A stretch of DNA of 64,000 nt from Ruminococcaceae bacterium UBA1425 (GCA_002329365.1 DCUB01000034.1:1-64000), one strand, 5' to 3'. Positions 25,065 through 34,153 are shown, counted from the first letter of the stretch. Notes: generated by a model not told the origin, from the sequence alone. Numbers and translations are program-made.

Positions 25065-26786
25065 ATGAACGATGTAAACAGGTTATATAAGCTCTGGCTT
25101 CTGAAAACACGCGATAACGAGGAAATAAACTCCGAGCTCCGCTCCATAGAGGGGCAGCCGGACGAAATACTCGACCGTTTTTATTGCGGCCTCGAGTTCG
25201 GCACGGCGGGGCTCAGGGGTATACTCGGCAGCGGCACAAACCGAATGAACGTCTACACCGTGAATCAGGCGACGCAGGGGCTTGCCGACTACCTCAATTC
25301 CGAGTTTAATTCGCCGTCCGTGGCTATTGCCTACGACTCGCGCATAAATTCCGACGTTTTCGCAAGGAGCGCGGCTTCGGTGCTCGTCGCGAACGGCATA
25401 AAGGTATATATCTACCCCGAGCTTGTCCCGACGCCGATGCTCTCCTTTGCCGTGCGCAGGCTTTCGTGCAGCTCGGGCATAATAATCACCGCCAGCCATA
25501 ACCCGTCAAAGTACAACGGCTACAAGTGCTATGACTCCGAGGGCTATCAGATGACCGACGCGGCGGCCGAAAAAACCTATGAATATATTCAGAAGGTGGA
25601 TATTTTCGACGGTGTAAAAACGGTACCCTTCGACGAGGCTTTGGCAGACGGCAGAATCGAGTATATAAAAAGCGGAATAAACGAGGAGTTTTACGAAAGG
25701 GTTCTGTCGTGCCAGATAAATCCCGGCATATGCTCGGCCTCCAAGCTTCGGCTTGTCTACACGCCGTTAAACGGAACGGGAAACAAGCCTGTCCGCGAGG
25801 TCTTGAGCAGGATAGGTCAGGCAGATGTTACGGTAGTGCCGGAGCAGGAGCTGCCGGACGGAAACTTCCCGACGTGTCCGTTCCCGAATCCCGAAATCCG
25901 TCAGGCGTTTGATCTCTCGCTGAAAATCGCCGAAAAGACGGGCGCCGACCTGCTGCTTGCAACCGACCCCGACTGCGACCGCGTCGGCATAGCGGTGCTC
26001 GACGGCGGCGAATACAAGCTGATGACGGGCAACGAGGTGGGCGCTCTGCTGACGGAATATATCATGAGCTGCCGTCACGACGCCGGAACGCTTCCCGAAA
26101 GACCTGTTGTCGTCAAGTCGTTTGTTACGAGCGAGCTCATAGCAAAAATCGCGAAGAAATACGGCGGAGAAACAAAGAACCTGCTGACGGGCTTTAAATA
26201 TATCGGCGAGCTTATTACAAACCTTGAAAAGAAAGGCGAGGCAGACCGCTTCATAGCCGGAATGGAGGAAAGCTACGGCTACCTCTCCGGCATCCACGCG
26301 AGGGACAAGGACGCCGTTGTGGCGTCAATGCTCATAACAGAGATGGCGGCATACTATAAATCAAAGGGCAAAACGCTTGTCGACGTTATGAACGGGCTTT
26401 ACGCCGAGCACGGAATGTATCTGAACACCGTCCTGAACTTCGGCTTTGAGGGCGCGAGCGGAATGGAAAAAATGAAGGAACTGATGGACAACCTCCGTGC
26501 CGACTCGCCGTCTGAAATCGGAGGGCTTAAGGTGCTTTCCATATCTGATTACAAGGCAGGCGAAAAGACTGATACGGAAAGCAAGGCTAAAACCGCCATT
26601 GATCTTCCAAAGTCAAACGTTCTGCAATACGGTCTGCCGGGAGACAGCGGCGTAATAGTCCGCCCGTCGGGTACGGAGCCGAAGATAAAGATTTATATAA
26701 CGGCGGTAGCCGCAGACAAAGCAGGCGCCGAGGCTCTTACGGCGACTATCGGCAGCGACATAAAAAGAATTATGAACATCGGCTGA
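25065..26786 (+). CDS. pgm: Phosphoglucomutase/phosphomannomutase family protein
   Basis: A 573-residue alpha-D-phosphohexomutase that moves phosphate between C1 and C6 of glucose or mannose. This links glycolysis to UDP-glucose, glycogen and wall polymers. All four family sites are present: TASHNPSKYNGYK (phosphoserine loop, about residues 142-155), DPDCDR (metal loop), GMEESYGY (sugar loop) and the C-terminal phosphate-binding RPSGTEPKIKIY. The length and N-terminus fit the long Firmicutes type (PgcA-like). The ATG at 25065 has GGAGGT eight bases upstream; a longer frame starting at 24990 would start inside the promoter and is rejected. A small membrane-protein gene follows after 20 bp. Confidence 0.95.
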   Translation: MNDVNRLYKLWLLKTRDNEEINSELRSIEGQPDEILDRFYCGLEFGTAGLRGILGSGTNRMNVYTVNQATQGLADYLNSEFNSPSVAIAYDSRINSDVFARSAASVLVANGIKVYIYPELVPTPMLSFAVRRLSCSSGIIITASHNPSKYNGYKCYDSEGYQMTDAAAEKTYEYIQKVDIFDGVKTVPFDEALADGRIEYIKSGINEEFYERVLSCQINPGICSASKLRLVYTPLNGTGNKPVREVLSRIGQADVTVVPEQELPDGNFPTCPFPNPEIRQAFDLSLKIAEKTGADLLLATDPDCDRVGIAVLDGGEYKLMTGNEVGALLTEYIMSCRHDAGTLPERPVVVKSFVTSELIAKIAKKYGGETKNLLTGFKYIGELITNLEKKGEADRFIAGMEESYGYLSGIHARDKDAVVASMLITEMAAYYKSKGKTLVDVMNGLYAEHGMYLNTVLNFGFEGASGMEKMKELMDNLRADSPSEIGGLKVLSISDYKAGEKTDTESKAKTAIDLPKSNVLQYGLPGDSGVIVRPSGTEPKIKIYITAVAADKAGAEALTATIGSDIKRIMNIG

Positions 26787-26806
26787 ACTGAAGGGACAAC
26801 AAAAAC

Positions 26807-27046
26807 ATGAAGTACACTGATAAAAGAACGTGGACTGTAAGGATAGTTGCAATCGTAATGGCGGTTTTACTGCTGCTTGGTATTTTTTCGCTTCTGTTCA
26901 ACTCCGCTTTCGCGGCGGGAGATATAGCGGAGATTGCGGCTACAGGGAGCCAGGACACGCCAAAATGGCCAATATTCGCGGCGGTCGGCGCGCTTGTCGT
27001 CATCGTTGTGTGCGCGGTAATACCCAAGCTGAATAAAAAGGATTAG
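26807..27046 (+). CDS. Small two-helix membrane protein
   Basis: A 79-residue protein. The first hydrophobic segment (about residues 12-35, ending in SAFA) could be either a signal peptide or a membrane helix. A second lies at about 54-72, followed by a basic tail KLNKKD. No family is recognised. It follows the phosphohexomutase gene by 20 bp and is likely co-transcribed. The start ATG has AAGGGACA upstream. A functional link is not shown. Confidence 0.65.
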   Translation: MKYTDKRTWTVRIVAIVMAVLLLLGIFSLLFNSAFAAGDIAEIAATGSQDTPKWPIFAAVGALVVIVVCAVIPKLNKKD

Positions 27047-27076
27047 GCGCGTTAAACGGGATTATATCAGGCTTTC

Positions 27077-27262
27077 GGAACGGTCAAGACCGTTCCCTGC
27101 GATGTGTTGATTCTTTCTTGTAACAACATGTAAGTGGGTTCTTGGCTTTTCGACGTTTTGATACAACCTCGTTTTTATTTGACTCTGACCTTTAAGCTAC
27201 TTCGTCGCGTTGCTCCTCAGGATGACAGGATGTTGTCATTCTGAGCGCAGCGAAGAATCTTT
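27077..27262. repeat. Dispersed repeats before the pectate-lyase-like gene
   Basis: GGAACGGTC-AA-GACCGTTCC (27077-27096), a GTCGCGTTGCTCCTCAGGATGACA element (about 27203-27227) and an inverted copy, GTCATTCTGAGCGC with AGAATCTTT (27235-27262). The rest of the 287-bp gap (27047-27333) shows no gene. Confidence 0.8.
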
Positions 27263-27333
27263 AAGAAGTATTATTTTATTGTGCAAGCTTATTGCGACAT
27301 AGTGTTTACAGCTTATAAAAAGAGGGTATTGTT

Positions 27334-28833
27334 TTGAAAAAAATCTCATTCACCTTTACATCTCTGTTGCTTGTTATTACAATGCTGTTTTCCTTTGCCT
27401 GCAACGCTGTCGCCGGTTACACCGTAAAAGCCTTTCCCGAGGCGGACGGCGCAGGCAAATATACCGTTGGCGGCAGGGGCGGCAGGGTAATTGAGGTGAC
27501 GACACTCGAGGACGGCAAAAACATAGAAGGCTCTTTAAGGACGGCGGTCGAAGCCGAAGGTCCGCGCATAGTTGTTTTTAAGGTTGCCGGCACTATCGCG
27601 CTAAAAGACACTTTAACCATAAAAAACCCATATATCACCATAGCCGGGCAGACGGCGCCGGGAGAGGGCATCACCATAAAAGACCGCAGCGTTAATGTAA
27701 AGGCTGACGAGGTGATTATAAGGAATATCCGCGTAAGGCTCGGCGACGCTGTCGAAAAGGACGCGCTGAGCGTTTCCGAAGCCGAGAACGTAATTATAGA
27801 CCATTGCTCCGTAAGCTGGGGCATTGACGAAACCCTTTCTGTAACGGGCTGCAACAACGTCACCGTTCAGTGGTGTTTCATAACCGAGGGGCTTCACAAA
27901 TCAATACACCATTCCGGCAAGCACAGCAAGGGCTCGCTTGTCAACGGCAGCATGGGCCAGCTTGTAACTTTTAACCACAATCTTTATGCCCACAACGACG
28001 CGCGAAACCCGCGTCCGCAGGGAAAGCTCCCGCCCGACGAGGACGATGTGGGCTTTTTCTTTGACTTTACAAACAACGTTGTTTACGACTGGGGACGCAA
28101 ATACGCGGCGAAGAACCTTGACGTAAACGAAATATGCACTATGAACTTTATAAACAATTATTTTATACCCGGCCCGAGCTCTCAGGCATCAAACTTCATG
28201 CTCGATAAAAACATCAACTCAAAAATGTACTTCTCGGGCAACTGTATGAACGGCCGCCTGCCCTCCGACCAGTATTCGCTTATAATCTACGAGGATTTTA
28301 AAAAGCCCGATAACGGCTGGAAGCTCTCAACACCGTTTGAAAGCCATACCGAAAATATTCAGAGCGCCGAAAAGGCATATGCGATGGTCATGAAAAACGG
28401 CGGCGCCGCCCTTGACAGAGACACATACGACGAGAGAATCGTAAACGAGGTCATAACGGGCAGGGGCAGGATTATCGACAGTCAGCGGGACGTCGGCGGC
28501 TGGCCCGTTCTCGCCGCGGGCGAGGCATATTTAGACACCGACAAGGACGGAATGCCGGACAGCTGGGAAACAGTGCGCGGGCTTGACCCTTATGACCCGT
28601 CCGACGGCTGCCTTGACAGGGATTCGGACGGCTACACAAACGTCGAGGAGTTTTTAAACGGACTTATGTCAGAGCTTTATACACAGGACGTGCCGTTCCC
28701 CGAATTCGACAGCAGCCGCCAGAAGCTTTACAATATGCTGTACGACATCCTGCGGTTTTTCATCGACGTTAAGGTAGCAATAAAAACGGCGTTCACTTTT
28801 ATAGCGAACGCCTTTGCGCGCGTTAAGCCTTAG
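27334..28833 (+). CDS. Exported pectate-lyase-like protein (polysaccharide lyase family 1 type)
   Basis: A 499-residue protein with a signal peptide (residues 1 to about 28, KKISFTFTSLLLVITMLF). A right-handed parallel beta-helix of about 330 residues follows. It has the repeating strand-turn patterns of pectate lyases: TIAGQTAPGEGITIKDRSV, NVIIDHCSVSWGIDETLS, and FNHNLYAHNDARNPRPQG, which carries basic catalytic-type Arg residues. Residues of about 405-445 have two calcium-binding loops (DTDKDGMPDSWE and DRDSDGYTNVEE), as in many secreted plant-polymer enzymes. The C-terminus has a hydrophobic segment (about 475-495) that may hold it to the cell. Bond cut and substrate are not proven: a lyase on pectin-like polymers is the likeliest. 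Confidence 0.82.
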   Translation: MKKISFTFTSLLLVITMLFSFACNAVAGYTVKAFPEADGAGKYTVGGRGGRVIEVTTLEDGKNIEGSLRTAVEAEGPRIVVFKVAGTIALKDTLTIKNPYITIAGQTAPGEGITIKDRSVNVKADEVIIRNIRVRLGDAVEKDALSVSEAENVIIDHCSVSWGIDETLSVTGCNNVTVQWCFITEGLHKSIHHSGKHSKGSLVNGSMGQLVTFNHNLYAHNDARNPRPQGKLPPDEDDVGFFFDFTNNVVYDWGRKYAAKNLDVNEICTMNFINNYFIPGPSSQASNFMLDKNINSKMYFSGNCMNGRLPSDQYSLIIYEDFKKPDNGWKLSTPFESHTENIQSAEKAYAMVMKNGGAALDRDTYDERIVNEVITGRGRIIDSQRDVGGWPVLAAGEAYLDTDKDGMPDSWETVRGLDPYDPSDGCLDRDSDGYTNVEEFLNGLMSELYTQDVPFPEFDSSRQKLYNMLYDILRFFIDVKVAIKTAFTFIANAFARVKP

Positions 28834-28858
28834 GAACAGTCAATACAGGGCATAAAAA

Positions 28859-28907
28859 CACCGCACAGCCTGCCGCAGATTCTTCCCGCCGGCTGCGCGG
28901 TGCTTTT
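28859..28907. terminator. Bidirectional terminator between convergent genes
   Basis: Stem CACCGCACAGCC (28859-28870) pairs with GGCTGCGCGGTG (28891-28902), one mismatch, followed by TTTTT on the plus side and preceded by AAAAA. It ends the pectate-lyase-like gene and the metallophosphoesterase gene. It starts with the same AAACACCGCACAGC as the terminator at 12209. Confidence 0.8.
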
Positions 28908-30446
28908 TCATAATGTTTTAATGCTTCCGTTTGCGTCGATTTCCGCCGCCTTAACAACGCTGCCCGTCGCCGCTTCTTTCCATTTTACCGATACGTTTTC
29001 ACCGTCAAGCGTAATATTAGCGTATGTAAAAACGCCGTCCGACGCGCCGCCGCAGCAGACGCACGGGAAGGGCTGCTCGGGGATATCAAGCTGCCCGTTT
29101 TCGTATCTCCCTATGCGACAGGCGTGATTGTGCCCGTAAAGATGAAGCAAAAACCGCTTTCCCCTAATAGCTTCATAAGCGCGTTTCGGCCAGTCACCCG
29201 ATTCCAGAAGGTCTTTCGAGTGCGAAAGCAAAACGGTGCGCATGCTGCCGTCAGGCTCAATGCTTTTCAAATATTCGGCCTCCTCCGAGCGAAACCTTGA
29301 AAAATCGTTGTAGCCCGCGTATTCGTAATTGTCGTCCGGCTTGTCCTCGCCCGAGTCGACAACAAAGAATTCATAGCCGCCTAAAACCGTCCTGAAGCTT
29401 ATATGCTCGGTTTTTGCAATTTCCAAAACATATTCCGCCGCAGGGCCGCGAAAATCGTGGTTGCCGCGGACAAATAATAACGGTTTATTGCCCTTTGTAA
29501 AGCCTGCCGCGGGAGCGAGCAGCATTTTAATTACAACCCCTTCCGAATACACGCCCTGCGAAAAATCGCCGAGGAAAACGAACGCGTCGCAGTCCTCCCC
29601 CGCGCACATTTTCGCCTGTTTGTAAAGATTGTGCCAGTCGGTCAGCACGCACAGTTTAAGCCTGTCCGGCTCTTTTATTTCGGACGAAAAGCCGCGGACG
29701 GTAAATTCCTTTGCTTTTTTTCCGAGGATTCCGCCGTAGGCAAGGTATTCCACGGCTCTGTTTATTCCTGTCGTGTATTCTCCGCTTAAAATCTCCTTCG
29801 GTACCTTAACTGAATGAAGCCTTGAAATGCGTTTGCGCCCCGCAAAGGAGTCGTAAATAATATGCTCGCGGCCGTCTGTCATGATTTTAAGGTAGCCTAC
29901 TGATTTTATATTTGAAGCGAAGGCTACGGAATAATATTCGCCGAAATCGAACACAGCGGGGGGTGACGAGAATTTAAGCGGTATCACCGGTAAAAGCCGC
30001 AGGAGAAAAACGGCGGCAAGCGAAGCGGCGGCGATGGCAAACGCCGAAAGCCGGGCTGCTTCCGACACAAGGGGATTCAGCAAGCCGAAATACAGCGCAG
30101 CGTAGCAGACGGCAAAAAAGGGCGCGGGCGGAGCCGCCGTAAGCGCGAAGTTTTTAAGCTCTTTTTTCCCGTCCCTTATGATGAACACGCTGCATATCAC
30201 AAGAAACATGGCGGTTATTGCGACGGCTGTAAACGCAAGTCCCTTAAGACCGTTGACTTTTCCCGAAAGGTATCTTTGCGACAGCGCGAACAGACCGACG
30301 GCGTTAATTATGCACACCGCCCACAAAAGACGGCTGAAAAACGGTTTTGTGTTGTGGTCGATAAAGACGAAGCCTATTCTAAAGCCGGCAAACATAACGG
30401 ACTCCAGAGCGGCAAGTGCCGTGCAGATATAAATTATGTACTCCAT
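28908..30446 (-). CDS. Membrane-bound calcineurin-type metallophosphoesterase
   Basis: A 512-residue protein. The N-terminal 190 residues hold about five membrane helices. The C-terminal half is a metallophosphoesterase with VLTDWHN (the expected D-x-H), FLGDFSQG (GD), RGNHDF (GNHD), LSHSKD and YGHNHACR (GHxH), so the two-metal site is complete. Such proteins cleave phosphoesters of nucleotides, lipids or phosphoproteins. The first motif is less usual than the common SDxH form. Orientation of the catalytic domain is not certain. It is downstream of the second GPH transporter with an 86-bp repeat-bearing gap between, so it may share its transcript. Confidence 0.87.
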   Translation of the reverse strand: MEYIIYICTALAALESVMFAGFRIGFVFIDHNTKPFFSRLLWAVCIINAVGLFALSQRYLSGKVNGLKGLAFTAVAITAMFLVICSVFIIRDGKKELKNFALTAAPPAPFFAVCYAALYFGLLNPLVSEAARLSAFAIAAASLAAVFLLRLLPVIPLKFSSPPAVFDFGEYYSVAFASNIKSVGYLKIMTDGREHIIYDSFAGRKRISRLHSVKVPKEILSGEYTTGINRAVEYLAYGGILGKKAKEFTVRGFSSEIKEPDRLKLCVLTDWHNLYKQAKMCAGEDCDAFVFLGDFSQGVYSEGVVIKMLLAPAAGFTKGNKPLLFVRGNHDFRGPAAEYVLEIAKTEHISFRTVLGGYEFFVVDSGEDKPDDNYEYAGYNDFSRFRSEEAEYLKSIEPDGSMRTVLLSHSKDLLESGDWPKRAYEAIRGKRFLLHLYGHNHACRIGRYENGQLDIPEQPFPCVCCGGASDGVFTYANITLDGENVSVKWKEAATGSVVKAAEIDANGSIKTL

Positions 30447-30563
30447 TGTGACGTCCTTTCTGCGTATTGCTTTGTGTCATCCTGAGGCGTAACGCGCCGA
30501 AGTGTCCTGCCTTTAAAGATTCTTCGCTTCGCTCAGAATGACAATATTGTGTCATCCTGAGGA
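30447..30563. repeat. Dispersed repeat cluster overlapping the end of the transporter gene
   Basis: Contains GTCATCCTGAGGCGTAACGC (30477-30496), AAAGATTCTTCGC...GCTCAGAATGACA (30515-30543) and a third partial GTCATCCTGAGG (30551-30562). The transporter's stop codon (30533-30535) and last coding residues lie inside this repeat, so the element has contributed its end. Confidence 0.8.
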
Positions 30564-32335
30564 CTCACAGAATGCTCCTTTTCGCTTTTTCCGCTTCTCC
30601 GCGCGATTACCTCCGAAAGCACGGCTTCGGAGTCGCCGCCCTTTAGCGCCGTTTCGTTTACGGGGCGGAGGTCCTCGGCTGCTTCGGCGCGCCACTCAAG
30701 GTCCTTTATTATCTGACGCTGCAGCCTTTTGGGGAAGCTGAAGAAGGCGTACGGTATCATGCTTGCTATATCTCCGCCTATCGTCAAAAGACATCCGGCG
30801 AGCAGAAGCCTGTTTCTGACGTCGTCCAGATACAGCACATCCCAGTTTGACACAAAGCCTATATTCTTATATATGGCCGGAATCATAAACCCGATTAGCG
30901 TAATGACCGGACCTGTAAAAAAGCCGAATATGCCCGAAAAGGACTCCATTCGTTCGCCCGAAATCCACATCTGATAGTCGTTTACACTCGTTGTCATGGA
31001 CGCGTTTATGACGTTCATGCCCGCCGAAAACAGCGTCGAAAGCCAGCTTGTCGACAGCACCACGGCGGCAAAGGTGTTGACGTTTGTTACACCGAGAAAA
31101 ATGCAAAGGTACGCGGCAGAGGAGGCGGCAATGCTTAGTCCTCTCGTTATGAAATACATCTTCTTGTAGTCTATGCGGTTAAACAGCGGCGAAAGCAGTA
31201 TGCCGGGAGTATATGCCGTCATCAGAACGGTGTTGAGGATTGAATACTTCCAGTCGGTTTCGCGCAGGCAGTAGATGAACAATACCGTCGTAAGCCCTAA
31301 AGCTCCCGTGCCGAGTGCGTCGACAATGCCCGAAACGGACTGTATCCAGCGGAATTTGTTTCGAAGCACCGCGTCGCAGCCGTACCAGAAGTCGATTTTG
31401 GGCTTTGCCGAAACAGGCGGCTTTACTATGCGTTCGTGAACGCCTCCGACGGAAGCAAACAGTATCAGAGACGACACAAGCACGGCGGCGGGAATAATAT
31501 AGCGGTACGTCTTTAAAGCGGTAAAGCCCCCCGTGTATGTAGCCACGGCGGGAATCAGAAACCCGACAACCGAGTTGATGCCGTTTGCGACGGTGCCGGG
31601 TACGGCGAGTATGCGCACCCTTTCCTTCTCGTTCGGCGAGATTACGTTTGTGACGTTCCCTATATGCTCCAGGACACCGAAAATGCCGTACGCGCTGAAC
31701 AAAAGATACAGCTTCCACGTTCTTTCGGCAAGCGGCATTTCGGCGAACGGGAGCCATACTATAAGCAGCAGCAGAATAAAGCAGGGAACGAAGTTTACAT
31801 ATATCCAAAGCTTGTAGCGTCCTATCTTTTCGACGAGCAGCCTGCGCCAGAATATACCGCGCCAGCCCGCGTAAACATTGACGCAGATGTTAATGCCTAT
31901 TATTTTCCAGAAGCCGGGAATAACGGACTCCTGCGCCGAAGCCGGAACAAATAAGAGCAAAAAGAGCCCCGCCGCAAACAGCGGGATATACAGCCTGTTT
32001 ATTATACACGTCGTTTTCTTCGTAAGGTAACCGAGATTGTCGGTTATAAGCATATTGACTATGCTCCATACATAACCCAGAGGGCTTACGATAAGAGCCG
32101 TCATCGCAAAGTAATTAAGGGGGATCTGATAGCATAGCGTAAGCAGGTAGCAGCCGACGCCGAAGCTGATATAGCTCAGCGCCTTTCCCATGCTTTCGGA
32201 GCCGCCAACGGCAAACGTGTCAGCGACCCACTCCTTATACGGGACATAGTTGCCGGGTGCAGGCTCGCGCCAGTGCTTTTTCAGGTCGCCGCAGCGCTGT
32301 CTGACGGCGCCGGGCAACGCGGACGGCTTACTCAT
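30533..32335 (-). CDS. GPH-family (MFS_2) sugar:cation symporter-like protein
   Basis: A 600-residue membrane transporter of the glycoside-pentoside-hexuronide type, with about 12 membrane helices. The start LKKHWREPAPGNYVPYKEWVAD matches the N-terminus of the other GPH transporter in the window at 12244. It has a longer C-terminal cytosolic tail (about 60 residues), whose end (PQDDTILSF) is encoded by a dispersed repeat. It lies directly behind a leucine-rich-repeat membrane protein and overlaps its stop (ATG AGT AAG in one frame, GAT GAG TAA in the other; 8-bp overlap), so translation is coupled. The substrate is unknown; sugar or oligosaccharide uptake is inferred. Confidence 0.85.
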   Translation of the reverse strand: MSKPSALPGAVRQRCGDLKKHWREPAPGNYVPYKEWVADTFAVGGSESMGKALSYISFGVGCYLLTLCYQIPLNYFAMTALIVSPLGYVWSIVNMLITDNLGYLTKKTTCIINRLYIPLFAAGLFLLLFVPASAQESVIPGFWKIIGINICVNVYAGWRGIFWRRLLVEKIGRYKLWIYVNFVPCFILLLLIVWLPFAEMPLAERTWKLYLLFSAYGIFGVLEHIGNVTNVISPNEKERVRILAVPGTVANGINSVVGFLIPAVATYTGGFTALKTYRYIIPAAVLVSSLILFASVGGVHERIVKPPVSAKPKIDFWYGCDAVLRNKFRWIQSVSGIVDALGTGALGLTTVLFIYCLRETDWKYSILNTVLMTAYTPGILLSPLFNRIDYKKMYFITRGLSIAASSAAYLCIFLGVTNVNTFAAVVLSTSWLSTLFSAGMNVINASMTTSVNDYQMWISGERMESFSGIFGFFTGPVITLIGFMIPAIYKNIGFVSNWDVLYLDDVRNRLLLAGCLLTIGGDIASMIPYAFFSFPKRLQRQIIKDLEWRAEAAEDLRPVNETALKGGDSEAVLSEVIARRSGKSEKEHSVSPQDDTILSF

Positions 32336-33437
32336 CTTTCGCGCCCTCCCGCTTTGTCATGTCAATGAACTCACGAACCGAAACACCGTATCTGACCTGA
32401 GGATAGCGCGTCTTGAACATCGCCTTGTCTATCTTTGGCAGCCAGTTGTCGCCGATTTTCGTAACGCCGTCGCGGTTTTCAAGGCAAATCATATCGATGC
32501 TGCCGCATTCGAAAAACGCGTATGTTCCGATTTCCCTGACCGAGGCGGGAATGAAAATAATATCCGGCAGAGAGCCGCAGTATGAAAACGCGTCCTTTCC
32601 GATAACCTTCAGACCGTCGGGCAGCGAAAATCCGGAGAGCGAGGAGCATCCGAAAAAGCCCATTTCCTCAATTATTTCAAGCGAAGCCGGAAGCGTAACA
32701 AATTTCAGTCCCTCGCATTTATAAAAAGCAACGGTGCCGACAGCAGTAACTGTTTCGGGAATCACATAGCTTTCCGCCTTTTTGCCCATAGGATAGCAGA
32801 CAAGCTTTTTCATGTCCTTTGTGAACAGCACCCCGTCGACGTCACAATAGCTTTTGTTTTCCGGGTCGACAAAAATATTCTCCAGCGCAGAATTGTTGCA
32901 AAACGCCCAATAGCCTATAAAGCTCACCGAAGGGCCGATGTAAATCGTTTTTAGGTAGGTGGAGTTTGACGCGGAGAAGGACGCGCACGCGACGAGAGGC
33001 CTGTCCTTAAGCTCGCTGCCGTCACTGTCCTTCGCGTAGCGTAAGTGAAGCTCCGTAATACTGCTCGCGCCGCTGAAATATTTAAGCTGCCAGCCGCACA
33101 ACCCTCTGCCATCTATGTTCTCACAGTATTCGTATGTTTCCTCAGCCGAGCCGAACGTAGTAAAGCCTATTGTGAGAGAAGCGCCGATAAGAAGCAGAAT
33201 TGAGATTACTATAACCGCCTTTTTCCGCGCCGTTATTACCGGCTTTGGAATGCGCTTATGCGAGATAAATCCTGTTTCCCCGTTTATTTCCCCGTCGCCG
33301 TCGGCGGGAATGTCGTCATATGTATATACCCTGACTGTTCCGTCGTCCTGACCGCTTTTCTGCGTTTCCGACATCCCGAAAACCGCCAGAAGCGCGTCGG
33401 CAACATCGTGCCGCGTGATACTGATTTTCGGCTTCAT
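32328..33437 (-). CDS. Leucine-rich repeat (BspA-type) membrane protein
   Basis: A 369-residue protein. The first 85 residues are cytosolic and polar. A membrane helix follows at about 85-108 (KKAVIVISILLLIGASLTIGF), and the rest (about 150-350) is a stretch of BspA-type leucine-rich repeats: TYLKTIYIGPSVSFIGYWAFCNNSAL, AVGTVAFYKCEGLKFVTLPASL, VIGKDAFSYC. This puts the repeats outside the cell as a type II membrane protein. Such repeats usually bind proteins or carbohydrates. The ATG at 33437 has GGAGG seven bases upstream. It overlaps the following GPH transporter gene, so the two are expressed together. A specific partner is not known. Confidence 0.85.
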   Translation of the reverse strand: MKPKISITRHDVADALLAVFGMSETQKSGQDDGTVRVYTYDDIPADGDGEINGETGFISHKRIPKPVITARKKAVIVISILLLIGASLTIGFTTFGSAEETYEYCENIDGRGLCGWQLKYFSGASSITELHLRYAKDSDGSELKDRPLVACASFSASNSTYLKTIYIGPSVSFIGYWAFCNNSALENIFVDPENKSYCDVDGVLFTKDMKKLVCYPMGKKAESYVIPETVTAVGTVAFYKCEGLKFVTLPASLEIIEEMGFFGCSSLSGFSLPDGLKVIGKDAFSYCGSLPDIIFIPASVREIGTYAFFECGSIDMICLENRDGVTKIGDNWLPKIDKAMFKTRYPQVRYGVSVREFIDMTKREGAKDE

Positions 33438-33481
33438 CAACTAACCTCCAGTACGGCTGAAATTCGCCGCAAAACAGATAT

Positions 33482-33510
33482 ATGATATCAACAATGCCTT
33501 TGTATGTCAA
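33482..33510 (-). promoter_or_regulatory. Promoter of the LRR-transporter operon
   Basis: On the minus strand TTGACA (33505-33510), 17-bp spacer, TATCAT (33482-33487). Located 45-75 bp upstream of the LRR gene start. Confidence 0.65.
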
Positions 33511-33541
33511 TCGTCACCGCACGGGCGTTTTTTTGGAATAA

Positions 33542-33570
33542 TTGACAGCGGCGTGCAATATTGATATAAT
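33542..33570 (+). promoter_or_regulatory. Consensus promoter of the flavin reductase gene
   Basis: TTGACA (33542-33547), 17-bp spacer, TATAAT (33565-33570), exact consensus on both hexamers. It lies back to back with the LRR promoter 30 bp away. About 80 bp separate it from the start codon. Confidence 0.8.
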
Positions 33571-33649
33571 ATTATCGCTACATTCGGCACATTATAAAAA
33601 CAAAACGGCGGCATAGCCTTATGCCGCAAAGCATAACGGGGGTATAATA

Positions 33650-34153
33650 ATGAAATTCAGGGAAATTGACATCCGCGGGCTTAAGGAAAGCCCCGTAAAG
33701 CTTATATCCGACGACTGGGCGCTGCTTAGCGCAGGCAAACCCGGCGAGTGGAACACCATGACAGTCAGTTGGGGCGGTGTGGGCGAGCTTTGGGGCAAGG
33801 ACGTTGTTTTCGCGTTTGTGCGTCCGCAGCGTTACACAAGGGAATTTATCGAAGGCTCCGACATGTTTTCACTCAGCTTTTTCGGCGGCAAATATAAAAA
33901 GGAGCTGTCGCTTTGCGGCAGCAAAAGCGGCAGGGATACCGACAAGGCCGAGCTTACGGGTTTTGCGCCTGTGTTCGACAACGGCGCCGTTTATATACGT
34001 CAGGCGGAGCTCGTGCTTGTTTGCCGCAAAATAGCCTTTTTCGATCTGAATCCCGACGGGTTCATAGATGAAAGCATCGAAAGCAATTACGCTTCCGGCG
34101 ATTATCATCGCATGTATGTAGGCGAAATTGTAAAAACGCTCGAAAAAGCGTAA
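33650..34153 (+). CDS. Flavin reductase-like FMN-binding split-barrel protein
   Basis: A 167-residue protein of the flavin reductase family (split beta-barrel that binds FMN). It starts with the pattern DWALLSAGKPGEWNTMTVSWGGVGELWGKDVVFAFVRPQRYTREFIE, common in this family of Clostridia proteins. It probably uses NAD(P)H to reduce FMN or a small electron acceptor. The ATG has GGGGGTA upstream. It is a single-gene unit with a consensus promoter, followed directly by the 5S rRNA gene, whose promoter lies just after its stop codon. The physiological substrate is unknown. Confidence 0.88.
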   Translation: MKFREIDIRGLKESPVKLISDDWALLSAGKPGEWNTMTVSWGGVGELWGKDVVFAFVRPQRYTREFIEGSDMFSLSFFGGKYKKELSLCGSKSGRDTDKAELTGFAPVFDNGAVYIRQAELVLVCRKIAFFDLNPDGFIDESIESNYASGDYHRMYVGEIVKTLEKA

